From contig NZ_CP073100.1 in NCBI RefSeq assembly GCF_018137965.1, forward strand, positions 5,033,754 through 5,097,753: a stretch of DNA of 64,000 nucleotides, written 5' to 3'. This DNA is from Luteolibacter ambystomatis (GTDB lineage Bacteria > Verrucomicrobiota > Verrucomicrobiia > Verrucomicrobiales > Akkermansiaceae). Within the stretch, counting starts at the first letter, position 1. The number at the start of each line of letters is the position of its first letter. The notes under the pieces are model-generated. The model was not told the DNA's origin. It ran no database searches and saw only the letters and a program-made list of their open reading frames with translations. Of this stretch, positions 35,511 to 44,378 are shown piece after piece. A program made the position numbers and the translations under genes.

Positions 35511-37522
35511 TAGGTGGCGAGGTCGAGCCCGGGTCCCAACAGGGTGTCGCGCGGAATCCAGTAGCGCTCCTGGAGCTCGCAGAGCGGGATCAGCAGCGCC
35601 ACGGGAAGGAGAAGGAAAGTCCAGGCGGGCACCAGCATGCGCGCCATCATCTGTCGTCCGAACGCATGACCATAGCTGGTGCATGCCGCCCGAAGGAGAT
35701 GGGAGAACCACCACCACAGCAGCGGCAGCAGGAGCAGCGAGGCGATCGCCGGCCACTCCATGCCGGAAGGCAGGGAGTGGCTCAGGTTCAGGAACTCCAC
35801 CTCAGCTTCCGGATAGGAGCACAGGTAGTAGATGCCCGCGATGCCGGAGGCGATATAACCCAGAGTGACAAGGATTCCCAAACCCAAGGGACGACGGTTG
35901 GTGATGGCGATGCCGGGAAGACGGCATTGCAACCGCCAGCGGGCGGCAACCACCGGTGTCGTCATCGTGAGCAGGAGCCAGGCTGCAAGTTGGACAATCT
36001 TGGTTACCCTGCCCGGATTGTCATATCCCCACTCGCGGCCACCCAAAGGAGTGAAGGAGTAGAGGATCGCAAGATGTACAAGTGGCAGGACCGCCGCGGC
36101 GAAGATCCATGCCCAATCGGCGGGACCAAGGGCATCGGTCAAGCGTGCGGAAAGGCGGCGCAGCAGGTGCCCGGAACGAAAGCGGTAGAGCGCACAGGCG
36201 GAACTCATGAGCAGGGCCACGGGGAACACGGCCACGCACACGATCCGATGAAAACGCGACTGATCCACCATGCGATCCGGCTTCAGCGCGGAAGCGGAAG
36301 GCACGGGCGGATCATCCACGAAGGCGGACGTCGGAGTGATGACTTCCCTCGCAAAGGCGCCGCCATGGTTTTTCAACGCCTGCTCCACCTCGGCAGGCGT
36401 TTCCCTGATGCGGCGTGGATCGCCAGCGGTCCGCGCTTGCTGAGCCGCGATCTTGAAGCGCGCCGCCTGTTGGCTGAAGCCGAGTCGTTCGGCTCCTTCG
36501 CCCAGGTTCGACAACGGGTTGATCAGATCGCTCCGCATGATCACGTTTTCCAGCATGCTGTCGCTCGATTCGGCCTGCCAGTGAGCCACGCGCGTCCAAT
36601 CCGCCGCCAGTGTCTGGAATTCCTCCTTCTTTCCCTGGTTGGCAAGAAGCCAGGCTTGCGCGGCGACCGCGCGGTGGAGCATCTGGAACGGAATGGTCCC
36701 TGATCGCCCTTGTGAGACGAAGGATAGGTTCTGCATTCTCTCCACCGAAGTTGTGGCTGGTGGCAGGAGAGCCAGCTTCTCTCTCTTCAAGCGGGCGGAG
36801 TAGGAATCGAAGCGGGGCATCGAGGCGGCCTTGTGCAACAGCTCCATGCATGCCGCCAGCAGCGGGGCATCCAGGACATCCCATTCCTTGGGTGCATGGG
36901 CGAGGGTTTGAGCTTTGGTCTGCGCCTTGGAATCCACGGCTTTCCTGGATTTCACTGCTGCCGCGAAAGCGGGAAACCAGGCGTTGTCCGGGTCGATTCT
37001 TTCCGCAGTAGTCGTAAAGCCATCGGGCAGCGACCATGGAGCACGCGCGGACGCATACTGGGCGAGGTAGTCGGGGCGGTCGGGAAAGTGCTTCCAAAGG
37101 GCCTCCCACTTTTCCGCTCTACTGGTGAACCCACCACCGAAGAGAACCCGCTGCTGTTCCTCGGGGAGGGTTTTGGAGAGGTGCTGTTGGAGCTTTGCTT
37201 CGTCGAAGTTGTCCGGGCAATACCCTCGCATGAAAGGGTCTGAGGCAAGGTCCTCGAATTCGTCCATTTTCTCGATCATCGGACGCAGGCAGACCAGCGA
37301 GACCAGCAAAACCAGGACTCCCAGCCACCAGCGCCAGCGTCTGCGCCAGAGTTGCTTGTCGTGAAAATCGAGAGTGGTGGCCGGCTTGTCCCACGCGGCG
37401 GGATCTCCGGCTGCAGCGGTCATGCGTTCTTCCAATCCCCGCCGGACATGGATCTGGAGCTCTGCATTGTCCGAGAACGGACGGGCCAGAATATTCAGAA
37501 AGCGTTCGGCGGGGTCGGACAT
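35438..37522 (-). CDS. Multi-TM protein with periplasmic helical domain, paralog C
   Basis: 694 residues from ATG 37522 (MSDPAERFLNILARPFSDNA). Its N-terminal 35 residues are nearly identical to paralog B, as is the C-terminal MKEENLDVLRILEPDR. Between these, a TM at about residues 62-82 is followed by the helical region (WEALWKHFPDRPDYLAQYAS, AERIDPDNAWFPAFAAAVKS) and about six TMs. The DPDNAWFP element is conserved in all three and is probably the core of a TPR-like unit. It is the promoter-proximal gene of the set. Confidence 0.86.
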   Translation of the reverse strand: MSDPAERFLNILARPFSDNAELQIHVRRGLEERMTAAAGDPAAWDKPATTLDFHDKQLWRRRWRWWLGVLVLLVSLVCLRPMIEKMDEFEDLASDPFMRGYCPDNFDEAKLQQHLSKTLPEEQQRVLFGGGFTSRAEKWEALWKHFPDRPDYLAQYASARAPWSLPDGFTTTAERIDPDNAWFPAFAAAVKSRKAVDSKAQTKAQTLAHAPKEWDVLDAPLLAACMELLHKAASMPRFDSYSARLKREKLALLPPATTSVERMQNLSFVSQGRSGTIPFQMLHRAVAAQAWLLANQGKKEEFQTLAADWTRVAHWQAESSDSMLENVIMRSDLINPLSNLGEGAERLGFSQQAARFKIAAQQARTAGDPRRIRETPAEVEQALKNHGGAFAREVITPTSAFVDDPPVPSASALKPDRMVDQSRFHRIVCVAVFPVALLMSSACALYRFRSGHLLRRLSARLTDALGPADWAWIFAAAVLPLVHLAILYSFTPLGGREWGYDNPGRVTKIVQLAAWLLLTMTTPVVAARWRLQCRLPGIAITNRRPLGLGILVTLGYIASGIAGIYYLCSYPEAEVEFLNLSHSLPSGMEWPAIASLLLLPLLWWWFSHLLRAACTSYGHAFGRQMMARMLVPAWTFLLLPVALLIPLCELQERYWIPRDTLLGPGLDLATYEGQIVSRMKEENLDVLRILEPDR

Positions 37523-37616
37523 TAGGGGGAATTGAAAGCAGGAACCAATTGTCGGGTGGTTCGGAGCCTTGCTCCGGAATCCGCCGTTCCAGCTCACAGC
37601 AGGAATGCTTGTGCTA

Positions 37617-38237
37617 CTATTTCTCCTCGATCACGAGGTTCTTGAACTCGCCGAGGTCATCGAAGGAGCCGATGCCGATCCTGCCGTGGTCGAGGGTCTT
37701 GTCCTTGGCGGTGAGGACGGGCTTGGTCATGTCATCGAACCAGACGGTGATGTCGCCGGTGGCGGTGTCGTGGACGAGCTTCACCTTGTGCCAGGTGCCG
37801 GGCTTCCACGGAATGCCGGTGCCGCGGGTGGCGGTGATGGCCTTGCGGTCGGCGTGGTCCACGAGGTGGATCTGGTCATGGACGTCATCGGCGCGGACGC
37901 CGAGGTGGGCGTAGTAGAAGCGGCTCTCATCCTGCTTCGCGAAGGCGATGCAGAGGTCGTTGTTGGTCTTGTCGAACTTGGTCAGCCGCGCATCGACGGT
38001 GAGGGTGAAGGATTTGAACTCCTTCGGCGTGAACCAAGCGAGGTTGAAGGGGCTGCGGACCTTCGGTTTGAAGTCGGAGGGCGTCTTGAGGGTGAGCACG
38101 GTGTCCGCGCCATCCTTGCCCCAGACCCAGGCTGCCTTGTCGCCGAATTCCCACGCGTCGGGTTTGTCGAGCGGCCGGACGGTTTCCCCGGCGAGAGCCG
38201 GGATTGCGAAAAGCAAGGCGAGGAGCGGGATTTTCAT
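37617..38237 (-). CDS. Secreted DUF1080-like (3-keto-disaccharide hydrolase fold) protein
   Basis: 206 residues with a signal peptide (MKIPLLALLFAIPALAGETV). The rest is a jelly-roll: FKSFTLTVDARLTKFDKTNN, RFYYAHLGVRADDVHDQIHL and a final GRIGIGSFDDLGEFKNLVIE strand typical of the DUF1080/LamG-like fold abundant in Planctomycetes and Verrucomicrobia. It probably binds or cleaves carbohydrate outside the cytoplasm, but no catalytic residue can be assigned. It is divergent from the PP2C gene across 48 bases. Confidence 0.82.
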   Translation of the reverse strand: MKIPLLALLFAIPALAGETVRPLDKPDAWEFGDKAAWVWGKDGADTVLTLKTPSDFKPKVRSPFNLAWFTPKEFKSFTLTVDARLTKFDKTNNDLCIAFAKQDESRFYYAHLGVRADDVHDQIHLVDHADRKAITATRGTGIPWKPGTWHKVKLVHDTATGDITVWFDDMTKPVLTAKDKTLDHGRIGIGSFDDLGEFKNLVIEEK

Positions 38238-38285
38238 CGTGAAACGGGTTGCCGCAGGGACGCCCTTCGGTCAATGCTGCATTTG

Positions 38286-39869
38286 ATGAGCAAGGATGGT
38301 CAACCCGGCCAAGGCGAGGTGGCGGAACGGATGGTGCTCGCGTTGAAAGCCTCCAACGAGGGGATCTGGGACTGGTACGTGGGGAGGAAGGAAATCTACT
38401 ACTCGCGGCGCATTCTGGAGTTCCTGGAGTGCCCGGAGATGTCCGCGCCGAACTTGTTCCTGCCAGCCTACGATCATGTGCATCCGGAGGAGCGGATGGC
38501 GTTCGAGCGGGCGCTGCGGCAGGCGCTGGACGATGGCGGGCCGGAGAAGCTTTCGATCGATTGCCGCGTGCGCGCCGGCAGCGGCGTGTGGCGCTGGCTG
38601 CGCATCCGAGGCACGGTGGTACGCGATCGTGACGGGCACGCCACGCGGATCGCGGGATCAATGATCGATATCAGCCTGCGCAAGACCGCGGAGGCGCAGC
38701 TTGAGGAGGAGCGGCATTTGCTCAAGCAGCTCATCGACCACGTGCCCTTGCAGATCTATTTCAAGGACGTGGAGTCCCACTTCGTGCTGGCGAACCGCAA
38801 GATGGCGGACTGGATGGGCGTGGGTGATCCGCAGAATCTGGTGGGAAAGCACGACCGCGATTTCTTCAACGAGGCGCACTGGGGGCCTGCCGCGTACGAT
38901 GAGAGGATGATTCTGGAAAGCGGTCAGTCGATCACCGACAAGCTCGAGCGCGAAACGTGGCGGCAGGGCGAGGAGACGTGGGTTCAGACCTCGAAGTTTC
39001 CGTGGCGCGATCATCTCGGGCGCGTGAAGGGAACCTTCGGTGTGTCCGGCGATGTGACCGATCTGGTGGTGGCGCAGAAGGAGGCGGCGAAGCTGGCGGC
39101 GGAGCTGTCCGTGCGGAACCAGGCGTATGAAGAGGAACTGCTTCTCGCCCGTGAGATCCAGCAGGCGCTGGCGAGCGGCCAGTTTCCCCAGGTGGAGCAT
39201 CTCAAGTTCGGCGCGCGATACATTCCGATCTCGGGATTGGCGGGAGACTTCTTCGAGGTGATGCCGATCTCGGAACATTCGGCAGGGCTTTTGATCTGTG
39301 ATGTGATGGGCCACGGCGTCCGCTCCGCGCTGGTGGTGGCGATGCTGCGCGGCCTGTTGGAGAAGCAGCGCGGTCAGGCGGGCGATCCCGGCGCGTTTCT
39401 CACCGGGCTCAATGACGGTCTGTGCTCGATCCTGAACCGCGCGGGCACGACGATGTTCGCGACGGCTTTCTACGCGGTGGTGGATCGCGCGGCGGGCACG
39501 CTGGCCTATGCCTGCGCGGGCCATCCGGGGGCGGTGGTTTCGGGCCAGGGTGGTGTCCGCCAGTTGGCCACGGAAAAGGCGGAGCGTGGTCCGGGCCTGG
39601 GCTTGATCCCGGCGGCGACCTATCCGGTGGGCAGCCTGCCGCTGGCGGAGGTGGACCGGCTGATCCTTTTCACCGATGGCATCCTGGAGGCGCAGAATGG
39701 CAGTGGTGAGGCGTTCTTCGAGAAGCGTCTGATGGAAAACGTGGCGGCTTCCAGCGGCCAGCCGCTCGATGCGATGCTCGATGCCATCCTCGGCAGCGTG
39801 CTGGCGTTTTCGGAGAGCCGCCACTTCGATGACGACGTGTGCCTGCTGGGCATGGAAGTGACGGAGTGA
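38286..39869 (+). CDS. PAS-PAS-PP2C (RsbU-type) serine phosphatase
   Basis: 527 residues from ATG 38286; the frame extends much further upstream over the antisense gene and is not coding there. Domains: PAS/PAC at about residues 15-140 (NEGIWDWYVGRKEIYYSRRI), a second PAS at about 150-265 (HVPLQIYFKDVESHFVLANR), a helical linker (LLLAREIQQALASGQFP) and a PP2C/SpoIIE catalytic domain. Metal-binding acidic residues are present: GLAGDFFEV, CDVMGHG, LFTDGILEAQ and FDDDVCLL. Such proteins dephosphorylate anti-anti-sigma factors. No partner gene is nearby. An ATG at 38274 is an alternative start. Confidence 0.93.
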   Translation: MSKDGQPGQGEVAERMVLALKASNEGIWDWYVGRKEIYYSRRILEFLECPEMSAPNLFLPAYDHVHPEERMAFERALRQALDDGGPEKLSIDCRVRAGSGVWRWLRIRGTVVRDRDGHATRIAGSMIDISLRKTAEAQLEEERHLLKQLIDHVPLQIYFKDVESHFVLANRKMADWMGVGDPQNLVGKHDRDFFNEAHWGPAAYDERMILESGQSITDKLERETWRQGEETWVQTSKFPWRDHLGRVKGTFGVSGDVTDLVVAQKEAAKLAAELSVRNQAYEEELLLAREIQQALASGQFPQVEHLKFGARYIPISGLAGDFFEVMPISEHSAGLLICDVMGHGVRSALVVAMLRGLLEKQRGQAGDPGAFLTGLNDGLCSILNRAGTTMFATAFYAVVDRAAGTLAYACAGHPGAVVSGQGGVRQLATEKAERGPGLGLIPAATYPVGSLPLAEVDRLILFTDGILEAQNGSGEAFFEKRLMENVAASSGQPLDAMLDAILGSVLAFSESRHFDDDVCLLGMEVTE

Positions 39870-39918
39870 AGGCGGCTTTTCCTCCCTTCGTGCCTGTGTT
39901 AGACTCGCCGTCGGCCGC

Positions 39919-40800
39919 ATGAATCCCATTCCGTTCATCGTCACCTGCCGGAATATCGCCCGGTTGTGGGAGCGGCACCGTCACACGGACAACGCGGCGG
40001 CGCTGGCCTTCTATGCGCTGATCTCGCTGGCTCCGCTGCTGCTGTTCGGGGTGACGGCGGCGGGGGTGGTGCTGGGGGAAAAGGCGGCCCATGGCGAACT
40101 GGAACGGCAGCTCAATGCGGTGATCGGGCCGGACGCGACGATGATCGTCGAGGGTATGCTGCAATCCGCGCGCATCGCTCCGCGTTCGCAACCGGTGGCG
40201 TTCGCCATCGCCATGTTCACCCTGTTGTACGCGGGATCGCACGTGCTCACGAAGCTGCGGCAATCGCTCAATCTGGTGAACGAGGCGGCTCCGGCCGATC
40301 CGGCGCGGCGCTGGCTGGGCAGGCTGCTGTCCCGGGCGTTGTGCGCGTCATTGATCCTGTTCTTCGGCGTGCTGTTGATCGCGGGCAGCGCGATGGAAGG
40401 CATCGCCGGCTACGTGACCAGCCAGATGGATTCGCCGTGGGTGGCGAAGTTCAATCTCCAGAAGGAATCACGCTGGCTCACGACCTTCCTGCTGCTCACC
40501 TTCGCCTTCACCATGATCCTGAAGATCCTGCCGCGGCGGCGTCCGCTGTGGCGGCATGCGTTTGTGGGAGCCGCGTTCGGCGCGCTGGCGGCGGTGTCGT
40601 TGAAAGGCCTGCTCGACCTTTACCTGCGCCATACCCTGTGGGCTTCGATCATCGGCAGCGGGTTGACGGTGCTGCTGTTCCTATTCTGGCTGTTCCTCTC
40701 GATCCAGGCTTTCCTCGCGGGTGCGGAATTGTCCGCATGGCTGGGCCGCCGCTCGGGCAGGCTCATTGACCGGCGCGAGCAGGAGACGCCACTGCCTTGA
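39919..40800 (+). CDS. YihY/BrkB-family inner membrane protein
   Basis: 293 residues with six TM segments. The family signature is at the start (HTDNAAALAFYALISLAPLL) and at the end (GSGLTVLLFLFWLFLSIQAF followed by AGAELSAW). It was once called ribonuclease BN by mistake; the present view is a transporter-like or envelope protein of unknown function. It follows the phosphatase after 49 bases. Its last 38 bases overlap the 3' end of coaC on the other strand. Confidence 0.9.
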   Translation: MNPIPFIVTCRNIARLWERHRHTDNAAALAFYALISLAPLLLFGVTAAGVVLGEKAAHGELERQLNAVIGPDATMIVEGMLQSARIAPRSQPVAFAIAMFTLLYAGSHVLTKLRQSLNLVNEAAPADPARRWLGRLLSRALCASLILFFGVLLIAGSAMEGIAGYVTSQMDSPWVAKFNLQKESRWLTTFLLLTFAFTMILKILPRRRPLWRHAFVGAAFGALAAVSLKGLLDLYLRHTLWASIIGSGLTVLLFLFWLFLSIQAFLAGAELSAWLGRRSGRLIDRREQETPLP

Positions 40801-41308
40801 GAATCTCCTCCACTGGTGCCATGCGGCCGATGCCCTGGTAACCGCAGGCGAGATCGCCGGTATCCGGTCCCACGAATTCACATCCGTCCGCGCGCAGTTG
40901 CGCGACGTTGCGCTGCGTCGCGGGATGCAGCCACATCTTGCCGTTCATCGCCGGAGCGAGCAGCACGCGGGTGGTGCGTGGCAGTGCGAGATAGCAGGAG
41001 GTGAGGGGATCGGGCGCGAGGCCGTGGGCGAACTCCGCGAGCACGTTCGCACTGAGCGGGGCGACGAGGAAAAGATCCGCCGAATCCGCCAGCTCGATGT
41101 GGCCGGGTTTCCACGACTGCTTCTCGTCCTCCAGCGTGACCAGCACCGGCTGGCGCGTGAGCGTCTGGAGCGTGAGCGGGGTGATGAACTCGGTGGCGGC
41201 GCGGGTCATCACGGCATGCACCTCGTGGCCGGCCTTCACCAGTTGCGAGGCGAGGTCCGCGGCCTTGTAGGCGGCGATGGAACCGGTGATGCCGAGCAGG
41301 ATTTTCAT
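40763..41308 (-). CDS. coaC: Phosphopantothenoylcysteine decarboxylase (stand-alone CoaC)
   Basis: A 181-residue flavoprotein making 4'-phosphopantetheine in CoA synthesis. Motifs are complete: GITGSIAAYKAADL at residues 6-19, the active-site H70 (PGHIELADSADL), PAMNGKMW at 119-126 and GDLACGYQGIGRM at 151-163 with C155. In most bacteria this domain is fused to the ligase CoaB, but here only the decarboxylase is encoded. Its ATG overlaps the gmk stop (ATGA), as in the usual gmk-rpoZ-coaBC neighbourhood without rpoZ. Confidence 0.92.
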   Translation of the reverse strand: MKILLGITGSIAAYKAADLASQLVKAGHEVHAVMTRAATEFITPLTLQTLTRQPVLVTLEDEKQSWKPGHIELADSADLFLVAPLSANVLAEFAHGLAPDPLTSCYLALPRTTRVLLAPAMNGKMWLHPATQRNVAQLRADGCEFVGPDTGDLACGYQGIGRMAPVEEILKAVASPARAGQ

Positions 41309-41907
41309 GGGTGGATGTGCCGGGCGGCGCGCAGACGCTCGGCGAGGAGCAGCGCCTTGAACCGCAGGTAATCTTCCTCGTGGGTGCCGGAGTGCAAGTG
41401 GAAGGTGTATTCGTGCTGGTGAGCGATTTCCTCCAGCGCGTTGCGCATGCGCAGGGCGATGACCTCCGCGCTGTCCGTTCCTCGGCCGGAGAGGCGGGCG
41501 TGCAGTTCGTCCTCGGTGGCGGGCATCACGAAGATATCCACCAGTGCGGCGCGGATCGCCGGGTCCTCGCAGGCGCGGACCTGGGCGGCTCCCTGGACAT
41601 CGATGTCCATCACCACATCGGTGCCGTTGGAGAGATAGCCGAGCACTTCGGATTGGAGGGTGCCGTAACTGTTGCCGTGGACGGTGGCGTGTTCCAAAAA
41701 CTCCCCGGCGGCGACGCGGTGGGAGAATTCATCCGGCGTGAGAAAATGGTAGTCACGGCCGTTCACCTCGCCCGGGCGAGGCGCGCGGGTGGTGCAGGAG
41801 ATCGAGTAGTGTGCCTCATTCTCGCCGGACAGGCGGCGGCAGAGCGTGGTCTTCCCGGAGCCGGAAGGGCCGGAAACAAGCAGCAGGATACCGGTGCGGG
41901 CGGACAT
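41305..41907 (-). CDS. gmk: Guanylate kinase
   Basis: Phosphorylates GMP to GDP. The start at ATG 41907 gives MSARTGILLLVSGPSGSGKT and 200 residues, with the P-loop at 13-20. GMP-binding and LID features are SISCTTRAPRPGEVNGRDYHFL, EHATVHGNSYGTL and DIDVQGAAQVRA. The frame continues upstream, but that part has no homology. It forms an ATGA-coupled operon with coaC. There is no rpoZ between them. Confidence 0.95.
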   Translation of the reverse strand: MSARTGILLLVSGPSGSGKTTLCRRLSGENEAHYSISCTTRAPRPGEVNGRDYHFLTPDEFSHRVAAGEFLEHATVHGNSYGTLQSEVLGYLSNGTDVVMDIDVQGAAQVRACEDPAIRAALVDIFVMPATEDELHARLSGRGTDSAEVIALRMRNALEEIAHQHEYTFHLHSGTHEEDYLRFKALLLAERLRAARHIHP

Positions 41908-42025
41908 GGGAGGTGCGCCAAGGGAACGGAGGAGAGGGGGTTCCCGGCAAGGATAAAGGGTGGGAGTGATGGCCTGCCGACACCGCGAATCCGGTCGATC
42001 CCAGCGGTCTGCCGGAGCCTCCAAC

Positions 42026-42061
42026 GAAAAAGCCGCCCGTGGGTCACACGGACGGCCGTTT
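42026..42061 (-). terminator. Intrinsic terminator downstream of barrel protein 1
   Basis: On the minus strand a 10-base stem (gccgtccgtg with cacgggcggc, one G-U) with a 5-base loop runs into TTTTT and ends transcription of the 42083-42721 gene. Confidence 0.75.
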
Positions 42062-42082
42062 TCCTTGAGGTGAGAGTTGTCG

Positions 42083-42721
42083 TTAGAACTTGAAGCGCGC
42101 GCCAAGTTCGAGGAGCGCCTGGCTGTCGAAGTCGAGGTCGCTGCTGCCGAAAAGCAGAGGTGTGCTCGGGGCCTCGAAGTCCACATAGATCCAACGGGCG
42201 CCGCCGTAGATCTGGAAGTCTTTGTTCACGTTGTAAGCCAGACCGATGAAGGCCTGGGCGGCGAAGGAGGTGTCGCTCTCCTTGACCTGGGCGATGGTGG
42301 AGCGGGATTCGAACTCCGTGAATGCCACGCCGAGACCCGCACCGATGAAGACATTGAGGTTGTCGGTGATCGGCCGCTCGAACTTCACGTTCAGGGTGAG
42401 CGGGATGACCTGGAGCTCTTCATCGAAGTTCACGAATACCTGCCGCTGGAAGTCGACGAGGCGGTTCGCGCTCTTGTCGGTGTAGCCGAGTTCCAGATAG
42501 GTGGCCATGCACCATCCGCCGAGATTGACCGGCAGGTCCCGGCCGAACTGCAGGGTGTACATCGGCTCCTCGAAATCCAGCAGGTAACCGGCGCTGGCTC
42601 CGACGAACCAATCGCACAGACAGGAATCCTGCGGCGGCGGGATGGGAGCTTTGGACGAATGGACTTCCCCGGCCCAAACAGGACCGGCCAACGCGATAAG
42701 CATGGGGATGGCTTTTTTCAT
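42083..42721 (-). CDS. Outer-membrane beta-barrel protein, copy 1
   Basis: 212 residues from ATG 42721 (MKKAIPMLIALAGPVWAGEV, a signal peptide). The mature chain has a short Pro-rich linker (SSKAPIPPPQDS), then alternating strands (WFVGASAGYLLDFEEPMYTL, LNVFIGAGLGVAFTEFES, FQIYGGARWIYVDFEAP) and ends in the barrel signature LLELGARFKF with terminal Phe. It resembles OmpA/OprF-like eight-strand barrels. It is divergent from the anchored protein at 42807; the pair is duplicated at 43582-45017. Confidence 0.87.
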   Translation of the reverse strand: MKKAIPMLIALAGPVWAGEVHSSKAPIPPPQDSCLCDWFVGASAGYLLDFEEPMYTLQFGRDLPVNLGGWCMATYLELGYTDKSANRLVDFQRQVFVNFDEELQVIPLTLNVKFERPITDNLNVFIGAGLGVAFTEFESRSTIAQVKESDTSFAAQAFIGLAYNVNKDFQIYGGARWIYVDFEAPSTPLLFGSSDLDFDSQALLELGARFKF

Positions 42722-42806
42722 GACAAGTAGCACGTTAGGTGACGTGAGTGGCAGAAAGCAATTCCTTTCTTGAAAACGCCATGGCTTCCAACAGGATGCA
42801 TATGCC

Positions 42807-43496
42807 ATGAGTAACATGCCACCACCTCCGCCGCCCGCGCCTGTTCAGAAGAAAGGTCTCCCCACGATGGCTTGGGTCGGCATCGGCTGCGGGGGTATCG
42901 TCATCCTCGGAATCATCGCCGCGGTCTGCGTGACGATGTGGGGCATCGGCAAAGTCAAGGACATGGCCAAGAACCCTAGCAAGGCCTCTGCGGAACTGAT
43001 GGTGCGAGCGAACAAGGACTTGGAAAAAGTTTCCGAGAACGACGCCACCGGTGAGATGACCATCCGGGTGAAGAGCACCGGCGAGCAGATGACTCTCAAT
43101 TACGATGATCTCGCCAAGGGCAGGTTCACCTTCAAGGACAAGGATGGCAAAGTCGTGCAGTTCGGCGGCGGCGATCTGTCCAAGGTGCCTTCATGGGTGC
43201 CGCGCTACCCGGGTGTAACGGATGAAACCCTGCCGATGGTCGCGGAGGAATCCACCCAGAACACGGGCATGCTTTCCTTCACCACCAGGGATCCGCTGGA
43301 GGATGTGAAGACCTTCTACAAGGCGGAGGCGGACAAGCTCTCCCTCAACTCTTCATCGGATTCTTCATTCGATTTGAATGGCGAAAGGAACCTCGCCATT
43401 CATTTCAGCGGCGGGAAGCGTGAGATCACCGTCAATGCCTTCGGCAAAACCGGAGAACCCCTCAACGTGCAGGTGTTCTACGTGGAGAAGAAGTGA
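42807..43496 (+). CDS. Anchored periplasmic protein, copy 1
   Basis: 229 residues. A short Pro-rich cytoplasmic start (MSNMPPPPPPAPVQKKG) precedes one TM at about residues 20-45 (GIGCGGIVILGIIAAVCVTM). The rest is extracytoplasmic: helix (ASAELMVRANKDLEKVSEND), beta segment, WVPRYPG, and a C-terminal domain (FTTRDPLEDVKTFYKAEADK). The family is not recognised. The paralog at 44379 keeps YDDLAxGR, WVPR, FTT and the FYxAxAD helix. It has a terminator right after it. Confidence 0.83.
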   Translation: MSNMPPPPPPAPVQKKGLPTMAWVGIGCGGIVILGIIAAVCVTMWGIGKVKDMAKNPSKASAELMVRANKDLEKVSENDATGEMTIRVKSTGEQMTLNYDDLAKGRFTFKDKDGKVVQFGGGDLSKVPSWVPRYPGVTDETLPMVAEESTQNTGMLSFTTRDPLEDVKTFYKAEADKLSLNSSSDSSFDLNGERNLAIHFSGGKREITVNAFGKTGEPLNVQVFYVEKK

Positions 43497-43523
43497 TGTG
43501 ATGGCGAGGACCATTCCCTAACG

Positions 43524-43559
43524 AAACAGCCCGCCATCACCGGCGGGCTGTTTGTTTTT
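43524..43559 (+). terminator. Intrinsic terminator after anchored protein 1
   Basis: A 12-base perfect stem (aaacagcccgcc with ggcgggctgttt) with a 6-base loop is followed by GTTTTT. It lies between two convergent genes and may also serve the barrel gene on the other strand. Confidence 0.88.
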
Positions 43560-43581
43560 CCAAAGGCTGGTGGAGGTGGAT

Positions 43582-44238
43582 TCAGAACGTGAAGCGCGCG
43601 CCGAGGTCGAAGCTGAAGTCGCTGTCGAATTCCAGGTCAAGCCCGGCCGGGGCGCTGTTGTCGGCATCGACATAGAGCCAGCGGGCACCGCCGAAGATTT
43701 CGAAGTTCGGGCTGAAGTTGTAGATCAGTCCGGCGAAGACCTGGGCGGCGAACACGGTGTCATCCTGCGAGACATTGAGACTCGGCACCGGTCCCGGCGA
43801 GAAGATCGCTGTGGCGGAGAAGTCGGTGAATGCCACGCCGATACCCGCGCCGAAGTAGGCGTTGAGGTTGCCGGTCAGCGGACGCTCGAACTTCACGTTG
43901 AAGGTGAGCGGCATGACCTCCAGCTCGGCATTCAGCGGGGCACGCACCACCGCGACGACCACGTTCGGGTCGATGACCGAGGTGCTCTGGTCCTTGTCCG
44001 TGTAGCCGAGTTCCGCGAAGAGGGCGATGTCCCAGCCTCCGACCTTCCATGGGGTGTCCACACCGATGTGGCCGGTGTAGTAGGGCTCCTCGAAGTCGAC
44101 GAGGTAACCGGCGCTGCCGCCGATGAACCAATGCCAGAGATCCGGCTCCTGTGGCGGCGGGATCGGGGCTTTCGATGAGGGGCCGGCCCATGCGGAGCCG
44201 GTCAGTGCCAATGCGAGTGCAAGGGATTTCTTAATCAT
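43582..44238 (-). CDS. Outer-membrane beta-barrel protein, copy 2
   Basis: 218 residues from ATG 44238 (MIKKSLALALALTGSAWAGP). It is clearly paralogous to the 42083 gene: SSKAPIPPPQ linker, GSAGYLVDFEEPYYTGHIG, GWDIALFAELGYTDKD, LNAYFGAGIGVAFTDFS, FEIFGGARWLYVDAD and a final FDLGARFTF with terminal Phe. The loop regions differ more than the strands. It is divergent from the anchored protein at 44379. Confidence 0.87.
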   Translation of the reverse strand: MIKKSLALALALTGSAWAGPSSKAPIPPPQEPDLWHWFIGGSAGYLVDFEEPYYTGHIGVDTPWKVGGWDIALFAELGYTDKDQSTSVIDPNVVVAVVRAPLNAELEVMPLTFNVKFERPLTGNLNAYFGAGIGVAFTDFSATAIFSPGPVPSLNVSQDDTVFAAQVFAGLIYNFSPNFEIFGGARWLYVDADNSAPAGLDLEFDSDFSFDLGARFTF

Positions 44239-44378
44239 AGCATGCCTAACATAGAGCGAGTTGGGAAAACAGATCAATCATCAAATGGTTCCGTTAAACT
44301 CACGATTCGCTTCTTTCTTGAGGCAGGGATTCTCCTGTGGAAAATAGCGTGACGGTGTAGTCCCTCCCAATTCGTAAG

